DNA from: Salinicola rhizosphaerae
GTDB taxonomy: Bacteria; Pseudomonadota; Gammaproteobacteria; Pseudomonadales; Halomonadaceae
Length of the DNA stretch: 32,069 nucleotides
Assembly: GCF_014652715.1 (NCBI RefSeq)
Contig: NZ_BMZI01000006.1
Coordinates: 43,966 to 76,034, forward strand
Direction: 5' to 3'
Notes under the pieces: generated by a model
Told to the model about the DNA's origin: nothing
The model's database searches: none
Seen by the model: the letters and a program-made list of their open reading frames with translations, nothing else
In this document: positions 1 through 6,709 of the stretch, piece after piece
Layout of the letters: each line of letters starts with the position of its first letter
Numbering within the stretch: position 1 is the stretch's first letter
Program-made: the position numbers and the translations under genes

Positions 1-30
1 GGGGGTGCGCTCTTTCGCCAGGTGATAGCG

Positions 31-50
31 CTTTGGGTTCGGACCCAAGG
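31..50. other. Hairpin with TCGG loop
   Basis: The arms CTTTGGGT (31-38) and ACCCAAGG (43-50) pair around a TCGG loop, with one G-T pair. No T-run follows on either strand, so an intrinsic terminator is not supported. It lies downstream of the 106-969 gene in the transcription direction. It may be a processing or regulatory structure ahead of the next element gene. Confidence 0.35.
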
Positions 51-65
51 AGAGTCCAAAGGGAC

Positions 66-85
66 CAACTGATGACCGTCAGTTG
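66..85. other. Perfect 7-bp stem-loop
   Basis: CAACTGA (66-72) and TCAGTTG (79-85) form a perfect inverted repeat with a 6-nt loop, about 20 bp past the stop codon of the 106-969 gene. There is no T-tract. It could slow 3' decay of the transcript or bind a protein; the function is unknown. Confidence 0.35.
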
Positions 86-105
86 TCAACGGGGTGCAAG
101 AGCAA

Positions 106-969
106 TTATCGAGGAGTGTCAGCGATCTGGCAAGGAGCAACGGCTGCCTCCGTGCGCGCCCTGAACCAGCAGCCCCACTCTCGAGTGCGTGGATACCCCA
201 GTCGATCAAGATGCGGAGGTATCGCTCCCCGGGCGCTGCGATCGGTGCCGTAATGATGGCCACCCTTCTCGTTCAGGTAGTCGATGATCTGCTCGATATG
301 GCGCTCCTTGTCCGGCTCCGATGACAGAAATTCGTCCACCATGGCCATGGTCCGTTTGAACGGCGTCATGTACTCGGTCTCTCCCCCTTTCGCTCCCGGC
401 TGAGCGATACGCATGTCGGGATTGAGCTGGTCGATCAACCGATGTGCCGATCGGCGCGCGCCCGGTTGAATGCGTGGCGCGATACGCCGAGTGATGCTGT
501 AGCGCTGCGGGAAAATCTCGACCTCTCCACCGTAGCGGATTTCCACGGCGGGCTGCTTCTCGATCGACATGAGCCCGATATCGAACTGTCGCAGCAGCCA
601 CCACAGCAGATTGTTGGACCGATATTGAGGCCGTTTGCAGGCGACCCAGATCAGATCAGGCATGCCCGCCTGCTCCGGCCGCGAGTGTGTTCGCCACCGG
701 CTCGCCTGTTCGATCACACCCAGCGTCAACGTGCGCTTGCACTCGAAGACCTGGCAGATTCCCCGGCGCGTCGCGATGAGATCGGGACGGCCTGCGAAGG
801 TCTCAAGTACCACCTCGGGATAGGTCTCCCAGGATTGAGCGCGCAGCCGTTGATCGACTACCCACGCGATTTCCGTCTCGGTCATTTCCTTGTCGAAGGC
901 ACCCGGCTCCTCGCCAGTTCCGGCAAGATACTCGGTGCAGTTGGACTCCCACTCATCGTGATGCATCAC
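106..969 (-). CDS. PD-(D/E)XK nuclease-like protein with possible C-terminal winged helix
   Basis: I do not recognise a named family. Residues 60-79 read as a strand-turn-strand with GRPDLIA followed by VFECK, which is the D-x(n)-E-x-K arrangement of PD-(D/E)XK nucleases: candidate metal ligands D63 and E76, K78, and Q88 in the following helix. Glutamates at 33, 52 and 56 could supply the helix-1 acid. Residues about 205-265 (MTPFKRT onward) look like a short winged-helix segment. The start overlaps the topB stop (GTG at 969 or ATG at 966), and GGGAGG lies 6-9 nt upstream, so it is probably translationally coupled to topB. Endonuclease activity is an inference from the motif; a Holliday-junction-resolvase-like or inactive DNA-binding role is also possible. 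Confidence 0.6.
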   Translation of the reverse strand: MMHHDEWESNCTEYLAGTGEEPGAFDKEMTETEIAWVVDQRLRAQSWETYPEVVLETFAGRPDLIATRRGICQVFECKRTLTLGVIEQASRWRTHSRPEQAGMPDLIWVACKRPQYRSNNLLWWLLRQFDIGLMSIEKQPAVEIRYGGEVEIFPQRYSITRRIAPRIQPGARRSAHRLIDQLNPDMRIAQPGAKGGETEYMTPFKRTMAMVDEFLSSEPDKERHIEQIIDYLNEKGGHHYGTDRSARGAIPPHLDRLGYPRTREWGCWFRARTEAAVAPCQIADTPR

Positions 970-2996
970 CCCTGTCCTCCCTGAGCTGTCCTGGGCTTCG
1001 ATTTGCGGCGTGGCTTCGCCTTCCCGATCGGCTTGGTTCCATCGCAGTCGGGATAACGGGAGCAGGACCAGAAGGGACCATTGCTACTCTTGCGCTTGCG
1101 CATCTTCGCCTGGCATTTGGGACAGGTCTCGCTCGGTGCTTCGGGGAGATTCAGCTGGGGACGCTGAAGCGCGATACCGATGAGCTTGTCGAGCAATGTG
1201 CTTTGACGCTCCATGAAATCCCCCAGCGTCATCGCCCCCTCGGCGACCTGATCCAGCGCCTGTTCCCAGAGAGCTGTCATTCCCGGGTTGCTGATCTGAG
1301 GCGGCAATGCCGCGATGAGACCCTGGCCGACCGGTGTCGAGACGATCGTGCGCCCCTTCTTCCGGATGAAACCCCGCTTGAGCAGCGTCTCGATGATGCC
1401 GGCGCGTGTCGCCTCGGTACCGATGCCGGCACTCTCGCGCAGTCGCGCTCTTAGCCGCTCATCTGTGACGAAGCGAGCCGCGTTCTTCATCGCCGAGATC
1501 AGTGTGCCCTCGGCGAAGGGCTTCGGCGGCTGGGTCTGACGATCCCTCACCAGTAGATCCTGTACCGAACAGCTTTCCCCCTGACGGAGAGGCGGGAGCG
1601 CCTGCGCGCCGGAACCTTCTTGCTCCTCGTCGTCACCGTCCTGCCCTTTGCCCTTCCCCCGGGGGAAGAGAACCTTCCAACCCTCGACCTGTACCTGTCG
1701 GCCCGAGGCCACGAACGTCTCGCCGGCGAGATTCAGCCTCGCATCGGTCTGATCGTACTCGTGCGCCGGCAGGAACTGCGCCAGATAATGCCGACGGACG
1801 AGATCGTAAACCCGGAACTCCTCATCGCTCATCCGATCGATACGGCAAGGCGCCGTGGTGGGAATGATGCCGTGGTGAGCCGTGATCTTGCTGTCGTTCC
1901 AGACGCGACTCTTGAGCGTCTGGTCCAGTCGACCGATCACCGGGGAGAGCTTCTCATCCGAATGCAGGAGCGCCGTCACGACGACCCCGACCTCGGACAG
2001 CATCGATGTCGGCAGATAACGGCAATCGGTACGCGGGTAGCTCGTGGCCTTGTGGGTTTCGTAGAGGGACTGGGCGATGTCGAGAACCTGCTGGGCACCG
2101 AAGCCGTATCGCTTCGAGCACGCCTGCTGCAGTGTGCCGAGATCCATAACCAGCGGCGCCGACTCTTTTTTCCGTAACGTCTCGATGGCCGCGACAGTCG
2201 CCGCCGCGCCCTGGCATCGGGATGCGACCGCTCGCGCCGCTTCAGGATTGACGCATCGTCCCTCCTCGTCGAACCAGTCAGCGTTGGCCGGCAGCCACTT
2301 TGCCTGAAACGAACCGCCCTGCGCCTGCAGGTTTGCCACCACCTCCCAGAACGGTTTGGGAACGAAGTTCGCGATTTCCTGGTCGCGTCGGACGACAAGC
2401 GCCAGCGTGGGCGTTTGCACCCGGCCGACCGACAGGACGCCCTGATGCCCCTGCTGCTGAGCCAGCACCGAGAATGCGCGGGTCAAATTCATCCCAACCA
2501 GCCAGTCCGCGCGGGATCGGCCCAGTCCGGCCTGATACAGCGGATACGTCGCCTCGCCCGGACGGATATTGGCCAGCGCCTTGCGAATGGATGCCTGGTC
2601 GAGCGCAGACAGCCAGAGGCGAGAGACGCGCCCCTGATAGCGGCAGGCGTCGAGAATCTCGCGACCGATAGTTTCGCCCTCCCGGTCGGCATCGGTGGAC
2701 ACCACCACTTCGCTGCACTGCTTCAGCAGTCGCTGAATCACCTTGAACTGCTTACTGGCATCCTTGCGCACCGTGTTCTTCCACTGCACTGGGCGGATCG
2801 GCAGCGACTCCAGTGACCAGCGCTTCAGCTCGGGATCGTAGGCTTCTGGGGGTGCCTGCTCGAGGAGATGGCCGAAGGCCCAGGTCACGACAACTCCATC
2901 GCCCTGGAGACAACCGTCGGATTTACGGGTCGCCCCCAGAACCGCGCCAATATCACGCGCCTGAGAGGGTTTTTCGCAGAGAAACAAACGGGACAT
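966..2996 (-). CDS. topB: DNA topoisomerase III (element-encoded TopB)
   Basis: Type IA topoisomerase that relaxes and decatenates DNA by single-strand passage. The N-terminus MSRLFLCEKPSQA and the STDADREGE segment form the Toprim domain (E8; D102, D104, E106). The active-site tyrosine is Y320 in SYPRTD. A C-terminal zinc ribbon with CPKC and a later C-x5-C pair is present. At 676 aa it matches full-length TopB of conjugative elements. I chose ATG 2996 over the upstream GTG at 3011 because GAGG at 3009-3006 sits 9 nt before the ATG and because the protein then begins as the family does. Known: this island class carries its own topB, thought to resolve replication or transfer intermediates. 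The leader carries a motif shared with ssb and the TIGR03761 gene. Confidence 0.95.
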   Translation of the reverse strand: MSRLFLCEKPSQARDIGAVLGATRKSDGCLQGDGVVVTWAFGHLLEQAPPEAYDPELKRWSLESLPIRPVQWKNTVRKDASKQFKVIQRLLKQCSEVVVSTDADREGETIGREILDACRYQGRVSRLWLSALDQASIRKALANIRPGEATYPLYQAGLGRSRADWLVGMNLTRAFSVLAQQQGHQGVLSVGRVQTPTLALVVRRDQEIANFVPKPFWEVVANLQAQGGSFQAKWLPANADWFDEEGRCVNPEAARAVASRCQGAAATVAAIETLRKKESAPLVMDLGTLQQACSKRYGFGAQQVLDIAQSLYETHKATSYPRTDCRYLPTSMLSEVGVVVTALLHSDEKLSPVIGRLDQTLKSRVWNDSKITAHHGIIPTTAPCRIDRMSDEEFRVYDLVRRHYLAQFLPAHEYDQTDARLNLAGETFVASGRQVQVEGWKVLFPRGKGKGQDGDDEEQEGSGAQALPPLRQGESCSVQDLLVRDRQTQPPKPFAEGTLISAMKNAARFVTDERLRARLRESAGIGTEATRAGIIETLLKRGFIRKKGRTIVSTPVGQGLIAALPPQISNPGMTALWEQALDQVAEGAMTLGDFMERQSTLLDKLIGIALQRPQLNLPEAPSETCPKCQAKMRKRKSSNGPFWSCSRYPDCDGTKPIGKAKPRRKSKPRTAQGGQG

Positions 2997-3060
2997 GACA
3001 CCGGGCCTCACAGAATAGGTATGGCCTCAGCGTGACGGGCTGGATCAGGGGATTCAGCGG

Positions 3061-3070
3061 GGAATGTTAA
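3061..3070 (-). promoter_or_regulatory. Shared leader motif upstream of topB
   Basis: On the minus strand the sequence TTAACATTCCCCGCTGA begins at 3070 and overlaps the stop of the preceding gene. It closely matches TTAACGTTTCCCGCTGA upstream of ssb and TTAACGTTTCCGG upstream of the 5844-6611 gene. The distance to the start codon is about 65 bp, similar in all three. A binding site for an element regulator, or an upstream promoter element, is inferred; no convincing -10 box was found downstream. Confidence 0.45.
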
Positions 3071-3486
3071 TCAGGCTGCAACAGGTAATGGGCGTCGTCG
3101 ATGATCCAGGCTTCCGCATTGCTGTTGGCAGCGCCGCGTGTGTTGTCCTCGGCTACGCAGGCGATCTCGGGGTGTCGTCTTAATACCTGAGCCAAACGCC
3201 GAGCCAACCAGCCATTGAACGGGATGTCAGCATCAAGCCAGAACCACTGCGCCGAGGAAACGTTGTCAATGGTGATCACCTCACCATTGAGCCAGCGCAT
3301 TGGGATGAGGTAGTGCCCCTGACCGGGCTTTAGAATGGTCGGCTTGAGCAAGGTGCCGTCGGGAGCAAAACGGCAATCGACCGAGTGATCGATAATAGCC
3401 TGGATGTCCGACTCGATCCGCGGGCGACGTCCCGGGAGGGGGCGAATAAAAAACCGCTGATAGATCGCTGCCTCAGTCTCTTTCAT
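3067..3486 (-). CDS. Hypothetical protein (139 aa), element cargo
   Basis: Unrecognised soluble protein with no signal peptide or membrane segment. It is rich in aromatic residues (the WFWLDADIPFNGWLARRL segment) and has a proline/arginine-rich region at residues 16-24. It begins inside the end of the preceding 3473-3679 gene with a 14-nt overlap, so the two are probably co-translated. Position between ssb and topB marks it as variable cargo or an accessory factor of the replication module. No catalytic motif can be named. Confidence 0.6.
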   Translation of the reverse strand: MKETEAAIYQRFFIRPLPGRRPRIESDIQAIIDHSVDCRFAPDGTLLKPTILKPGQGHYLIPMRWLNGEVITIDNVSSAQWFWLDADIPFNGWLARRLAQVLRRHPEIACVAEDNTRGAANSNAEAWIIDDAHYLLQPD

Positions 3487-3679
3487 CCTTGAGTATCCCT
3501 AGGTCGATCCATTCGACGACCGTCTCGGTACCGATATGATACTCACGCATTAATGCCTTGAGACGAATACGGAACTCAACGAGCCGACCAGTCACCTGCG
3601 TGTCGTCGAGTTCCCGCAGCATGTTGCCTAGCTGTTCGTCTAGGTTCCAACCATCCCTGATGGTGAAGAAGTTGGGCAT
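3473..3679 (-). CDS. Small hypothetical protein (68 aa)
   Basis: Short acidic, probably helical protein (MPNFFTIRDGWNLDEQL at the N-terminus; DDTQVTGRLVEFRIRLKAL in the middle). ATG 3679 is preferred. An in-frame TTG at 3685 directly follows the TGA stop of the lipoprotein gene, and no clear Shine-Dalgarno is visible, suggesting translational coupling. It overlaps the 139-aa gene by 14 nt, an arrangement typical of partner proteins. The short helical character would suit an adaptor or an antitoxin-like partner, but no toxin motif is seen in its neighbour, so no function is assigned. Confidence 0.5.
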   Translation of the reverse strand: MPNFFTIRDGWNLDEQLGNMLRELDDTQVTGRLVEFRIRLKALMREYHIGTETVVEWIDLGILKDERD

Positions 3680-3685
3680 GAGCAA

Positions 3686-4258
3686 TCAGTCTAACGCGGC
3701 CTGGAGACGATGTGTCAGCGCAGACTCCATGGCATCCCCGTCATAAAGGGTTCGCTTGTCGGCTGGCGCCCAGCTGTAGTGGATGCGCGAGCCCGCACCG
3801 CTCTTCTCAATCTGAACCCGCTGCAAAATCGAATATCGTGTTTCTCCGAGGGTCTGCCGACCGTAATCGCCGAGGTTATAATACGCCCCCGGCGTGCGGT
3901 CGTGCTTCCAGGCGACATCGCCCATCTGCATTTTGGCCGTCGTGCTCTCCGGGCTCTCGAAGTCGTTAGGCGAGCGGAATCCCATCGCCGACTTGATCCG
4001 GGCATAAGCGGTATCCACATCGATGCGAGAATCGATATCGACGGAACCATTTTGACTGCCCAGACTCTTGGCGTCGACTGTCTGCCGCTCGACATTGGTC
4101 GCCACCCTCTGCGGCGTCACGCTGGGATCATAGTTCAGCGGTTCCCCCGTGACCGGATTGTCGAAACAGGTAACACAGACACCGTTCGAGTAATAGTGAT
4201 CCTGCGCCGCGCATCCGGCCAACGCCACCATTCCCAATGCCACCACCCAATGCCTCAT
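3686..4258 (-). CDS. Putative lipoprotein (190 aa)
   Basis: The N-terminus MRHWVVALGMVALAGC is a lipoprotein signal peptide with lipobox LAGC, so the mature protein starts at C16 and should be lipidated in the periplasm. The rest is polar, with a CVTC pair near residue 30 and a tail rich in aromatic and charged residues. The family is not recognised. An AGGAG sequence lies 7 nt before the ATG. Its presence between ssb and topB, genes of cytoplasmic DNA metabolism, is unusual. It could be an entry-exclusion or conjugation-associated envelope protein, but that is speculative. Confidence 0.7.
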   Translation of the reverse strand: MRHWVVALGMVALAGCAAQDHYYSNGVCVTCFDNPVTGEPLNYDPSVTPQRVATNVERQTVDAKSLGSQNGSVDIDSRIDVDTAYARIKSAMGFRSPNDFESPESTTAKMQMGDVAWKHDRTPGAYYNLGDYGRQTLGETRYSILQRVQIEKSGAGSRIHYSWAPADKRTLYDGDAMESALTHRLQAALD

Positions 4259-4315
4259 CCCACCACTCCTTGTTGGTCTTATGTTGAATCGCCCCCCTTA
4301 CGCCCGTAGATCCGC

Positions 4316-4798
4316 TCAACCCAGACCGTCCGACTCCGTGTTCACCGGATTATCCCATTCGCCCTCTGGCCCAGCGGACTTGGAATACGCCCCCTGTTGC
4401 GAAGACGGATGACGAGATGTCTGCTGTCCCTGAGCGGGCTCGAGCATGACCTGGGCAACGCGGAACGGCAGGATGCCGATGCGAACGGCCTGCACCTTGA
4501 ACTGCGACCGGCTGTGGCCCTCATTGTCTTGCCACTCGTCCAGCACCATGCGGCCCGAGACCATGACCCGCATGCCCTTTTGGTAAAGCTGCGCCCACTG
4601 CTCGACATCGCGATGCCAGATCTCGACGTTCGCCCAAAACCCGCCCTTGTCGACATTACCGGTATCGGTCGGCACCGGATTGTCGAAACGGACGTTCAGG
4701 CGCATGACACCACGTGGTGGCTGATTGCCGTTGGGGGAGAACATCTTCACCTCCGGATCGGAACCGATGTTCCCCTCGCCCATGAAATGCGTGCTCAT
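4316..4798 (-). CDS. ssb: Single-stranded DNA-binding protein, element-type
   Basis: The N-terminal OB-fold is SSB-like: MSTHFMGEGNIGSDPEV, then WANVEIWHRDVEQWAQLYQKGMRVMVSGRM. A disordered Q/S/P-rich tail follows. At 160 aa it has the usual size, but the C-terminus (NTESDGLG) lacks the DDDIPF-type acidic tip that chromosomal SSB uses to recruit partners. It probably coats ssDNA during element transfer or replication without recruiting host factors in the standard way. AGGAGG 6 nt before the ATG is a strong ribosome-binding site. Known: ssb is a standard member of this island backbone. Confidence 0.9.
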   Translation of the reverse strand: MSTHFMGEGNIGSDPEVKMFSPNGNQPPRGVMRLNVRFDNPVPTDTGNVDKGGFWANVEIWHRDVEQWAQLYQKGMRVMVSGRMVLDEWQDNEGHSRSQFKVQAVRIGILPFRVAQVMLEPAQGQQTSRHPSSQQGAYSKSAGPEGEWDNPVNTESDGLG

Positions 4799-4862
4799 AT
4801 GAACCTCCTGAATCGAATGGATGCCCGACTACAGTGGCGGCGAGCGGCAAAGGTCGTCAGCG

Positions 4863-4873
4863 GGAAACGTTAA
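4863..4873 (-). promoter_or_regulatory. Shared leader motif upstream of ssb
   Basis: GGAAACGTTAA on the plus strand (TTAACGTTTCC in the direction of ssb) lies 65 bp before the ssb start. An identical 11-mer lies upstream of the 5844-6611 gene and a near copy upstream of topB. A second shared element, GGCATCC, lies between the motif and the Shine-Dalgarno here and in the 6681 leader. A regulatory site is inferred. Confidence 0.5.
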
Positions 4874-4907
4874 GGCCGGCGTCGCACCTTTCCCGTCCTT
4901 GGGTGGG

Positions 4908-5363
4908 TCAGACCATGGCCTCGACTTCATCGAGATCGTTGAGCAGGCGATTCAGGCGATCGACCTGGCGTGTGGCCGCCGCGATTTTGGCGTTGAAGAT
5001 TGCGCGCTCGGTCTCGATCTCGACCAGTTGACGCTTCATCCCTACCGACACGTCGCCATACTGAAGCACGGCTTCGAGAAGGCGTCGCCCCATCTGGGTC
5101 TGCGCCTTGTCGCGCCATTGCACGGCGCGAACTCGTCCCCCGCTGTTGTTGTGCGGTTTGAGCCAAAGACCCGCCTGAACCACCGTGCGGTTATAGCGGT
5201 TGGCAAAGTCCGCCGCCTCCTGCCACATCCGACGACACTCCGCATCCAACTCATCCCGAAATCGAAGAATCTCCCCTTTACCCTTAAAGGGTTTTAAAAG
5301 GCCCTTTGCGTACTGATTCAGTGCAAAGTCCTGACGCTGTTCCAGTGCAGTCATCGCGTTCAC
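4908..5363 (-). CDS. DUF3158-like element protein
   Basis: A 151-aa, mostly helical, basic protein. Size and position (between ssb and the TIGR03761 gene) match the DUF3158 proteins of this island class; the family call is from memory of the group and is tentative. The C-terminal third (MKRQLVEIETERAIFNAKIAAATRQVDRLNRLLNDL, residues about 108-144) is a predicted coiled coil. Start choice is open: GTG 5363 has CAGGA 7 nt upstream, while ATG 5354 has AAGGA 11 nt upstream. The repeat array begins about 55 bp upstream of the start, so its expression may be influenced by proteins bound there. Confidence 0.65.
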   Translation of the reverse strand: MNAMTALEQRQDFALNQYAKGLLKPFKGKGEILRFRDELDAECRRMWQEAADFANRYNRTVVQAGLWLKPHNNSGGRVRAVQWRDKAQTQMGRRLLEAVLQYGDVSVGMKRQLVEIETERAIFNAKIAAATRQVDRLNRLLNDLDEVEAMV

Positions 5364-5418
5364 GGTCCTTTCCTGTTCTCGTTGCAGATACTTGGTTGCC
5401 CCACCGGTCCTGCGGTAA

Positions 5419-5841
5419 GTGATGCCAGTGGCAACACCCGCCTGGCTCGTCCTGGAGTGATGCCGGGGGCATCACCCTGGCCTGGTCTCGTTGGAGTGTT
5501 TCCCCCGGAAACACCCTGGCCTGGTCTCGTTGGAGTGTTTCCCCCGGAAACACCCTGGCCTGGTCTCGCTGGAGTGTTTCCCCCGGAAACACCCTGGCCT
5601 GGTCTCGCTGGAGTGTTTCCCCCGGAAACACCCTGGCCTGGTCTCGTTGGAGTGTTTCCCCCGGAAACACCCTGGCCCGGTCTCGTTGGAGTGTTTCCCC
5701 CGGAAACACCCTGGCCCGGTCTCGCTGGAGTGATTACAGTGGAATCAGCCCGTCCCGGTCTCGCTGGAGTGATTACAGTGGAATCACCCCGTCCCGGTCT
5801 CGCTGGAGTGATTGGAGTGATGCCAGTGGCATCACTCCAAT
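5419..5841. repeat. Tandem array of short palindromes, 39-bp period
   Basis: About eleven units, starting near 5419, 5457, 5496, 5535, 5574, 5613, 5652, 5691, 5730, 5769 and 5817. Each has an 8+3+8 inverted repeat and a conserved 20-bp spacer (CCTGGCCTGGTCTCG then TTGGA or CTGGA). Six central units carry GTGTTTCC/GGAAACAC arms around CCC. The outer units carry GTGATGCC/GGCATCAC or the imperfect GTGATTAC/GGAATCAC around GGG or AGT. The array fills the gap between two backbone genes. Because 39 is a multiple of three and there are no stops, several frames stay open across it; those reading frames are not credible genes. It could be an iteron-like origin, a partition site, or a protein-binding or transfer site. 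Confidence 0.9.
5811..5841. terminator. Perfect 14-bp stem-loop closing the repeat array
   Basis: ATTGGAGTGATGCC (5811-5824) and GGCATCACTCCAAT (5828-5841) are exact reverse complements around AGT. The structure begins 2 bp past the TAA stop of the 5844-6611 gene, where a transcript end would be expected. No T-tract follows on the minus strand, so it may be a processing or attenuation hairpin rather than a classic terminator. Its core is also the last palindrome of the array. Confidence 0.5.
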
Positions 5842-5843
5842 CC

Positions 5844-6611
5844 TTATTCCTCGGAGGCCCCGGACTGGGGCAGCAACTGGTCGTCGTCCAGATCCGCGCC
5901 TTCGAGCTTGTGTGCCTGATCGCTGCCGGACGATGAGGCCTCCTCACGCCGGATCGTCGGCGCAAACTCGCTGCGGCGCGTTCCTTCCAGAATGTCCTGG
6001 GGCAGCTCACCGTATTTTTCGAGGGCGTTTCGCGCCTTGGCGTTGTTGGCCGCGAAGTCATCCCGCGTTGCTCCGCTGAACCCGGGGAACTTGACGGGGG
6101 CGTAGCAAAGCGAGCGCAAGGCATGACCGCCCTGATCACGGATCATCGCGCCGCGCTGCTTGTTGCCCAGCAAGCCAATGTGATGCGCCAACAGGACATC
6201 GCGCACGATGCTGTCGTACTGCATCAGCAACATGACGGCCTGCCAGCCCATCTGCCCGCCGGTGAACACGGGCGTCACGAAAGGTTGCTGGCTGACGTTG
6301 CGACTGACATCGAGCCCTTCCGGGATCTGCTTCAGCACACTGCTGACTCGAGTTTCCAGCTGCTGCAGCGCCTGTCGGGTCTCGTCGACCTTCTCCTCGA
6401 GCATGAGCAGCCAGCTATCGGCATAGGGATCGTCTCGGCCCGCTGCCTGATGAACACGACCGGCAAGCGACAGAAACTGCTTGAGGCCGACTACCTGCGG
6501 TTTGCCGCTCTCGACCCCGCGCCCGTGCCAGGCAAGCACTGCCGGATAAGTGTGCAGGGTCATCTCGATCTTGCTGCGTAGCTGCCCTACACGGGGCTCA
6601 GTGCTGGCCAT
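5844..6611 (-). CDS. Integrating conjugative element protein, TIGR03761 (PFL_4669) family
   Basis: A 255-aa protein whose length, position and segments (LHTYPAVLAWHGR near residue 20; GLKQFLSLAGRVHQAA near 42; an extended helical middle; FPGFSGATRDDF near 187) fit the TIGR03761 family, a marker of PFGI-1-class elements with no known biochemical function. The C-terminal 45 residues are polar and acidic (EEASSSGSDQ, DLDDDQLLP). CAGGAG lies before the ATG. The leader carries the TTAACGTTTCC motif found upstream of ssb and topB, suggesting it starts a transcription unit. The palindromic array starts immediately after its stop codon. Confidence 0.75.
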   Translation of the reverse strand: MASTEPRVGQLRSKIEMTLHTYPAVLAWHGRGVESGKPQVVGLKQFLSLAGRVHQAAGRDDPYADSWLLMLEEKVDETRQALQQLETRVSSVLKQIPEGLDVSRNVSQQPFVTPVFTGGQMGWQAVMLLMQYDSIVRDVLLAHHIGLLGNKQRGAMIRDQGGHALRSLCYAPVKFPGFSGATRDDFAANNAKARNALEKYGELPQDILEGTRRSEFAPTIRREEASSSGSDQAHKLEGADLDDDQLLPQSGASEE

Positions 6612-6680
6612 AATTACTCCTGAGTCGTCGATGCACTGGATGGGATGCCAGCATCAGGGGTCGATGAGCATTGCCCTACC

Positions 6681-6691
6681 GGAAACGTTAA
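6681..6691 (-). promoter_or_regulatory. Shared leader motif upstream of the TIGR03761 gene
   Basis: TTAACGTTTCC (minus strand) is identical to the motif upstream of ssb and lies 70 bp before the start at 6611. GGCATCC occurs between it and the Shine-Dalgarno, again as upstream of ssb. The intergenic gap (6612-6709) has no other clear signal. A common regulator of the three units is inferred. Confidence 0.5.
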
Positions 6692-6709
6692 ACGCGATCT
6701 CACGGGTTT

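Noticed and set aside
5419..5841. CRISPR array
   Set aside because: The whole 39-bp unit including the spacer is repeated, so there are no unique spacers, and no cas genes are present.
5284..5936. Open reading frames with 13-aa repeats (for example VFPGETLQRDQAR) across the palindromic array on both strands
   Set aside because: They stay open only because the 39-bp period is a multiple of three. They lack ribosome-binding sites, overlap real genes, and several frames are open at once.
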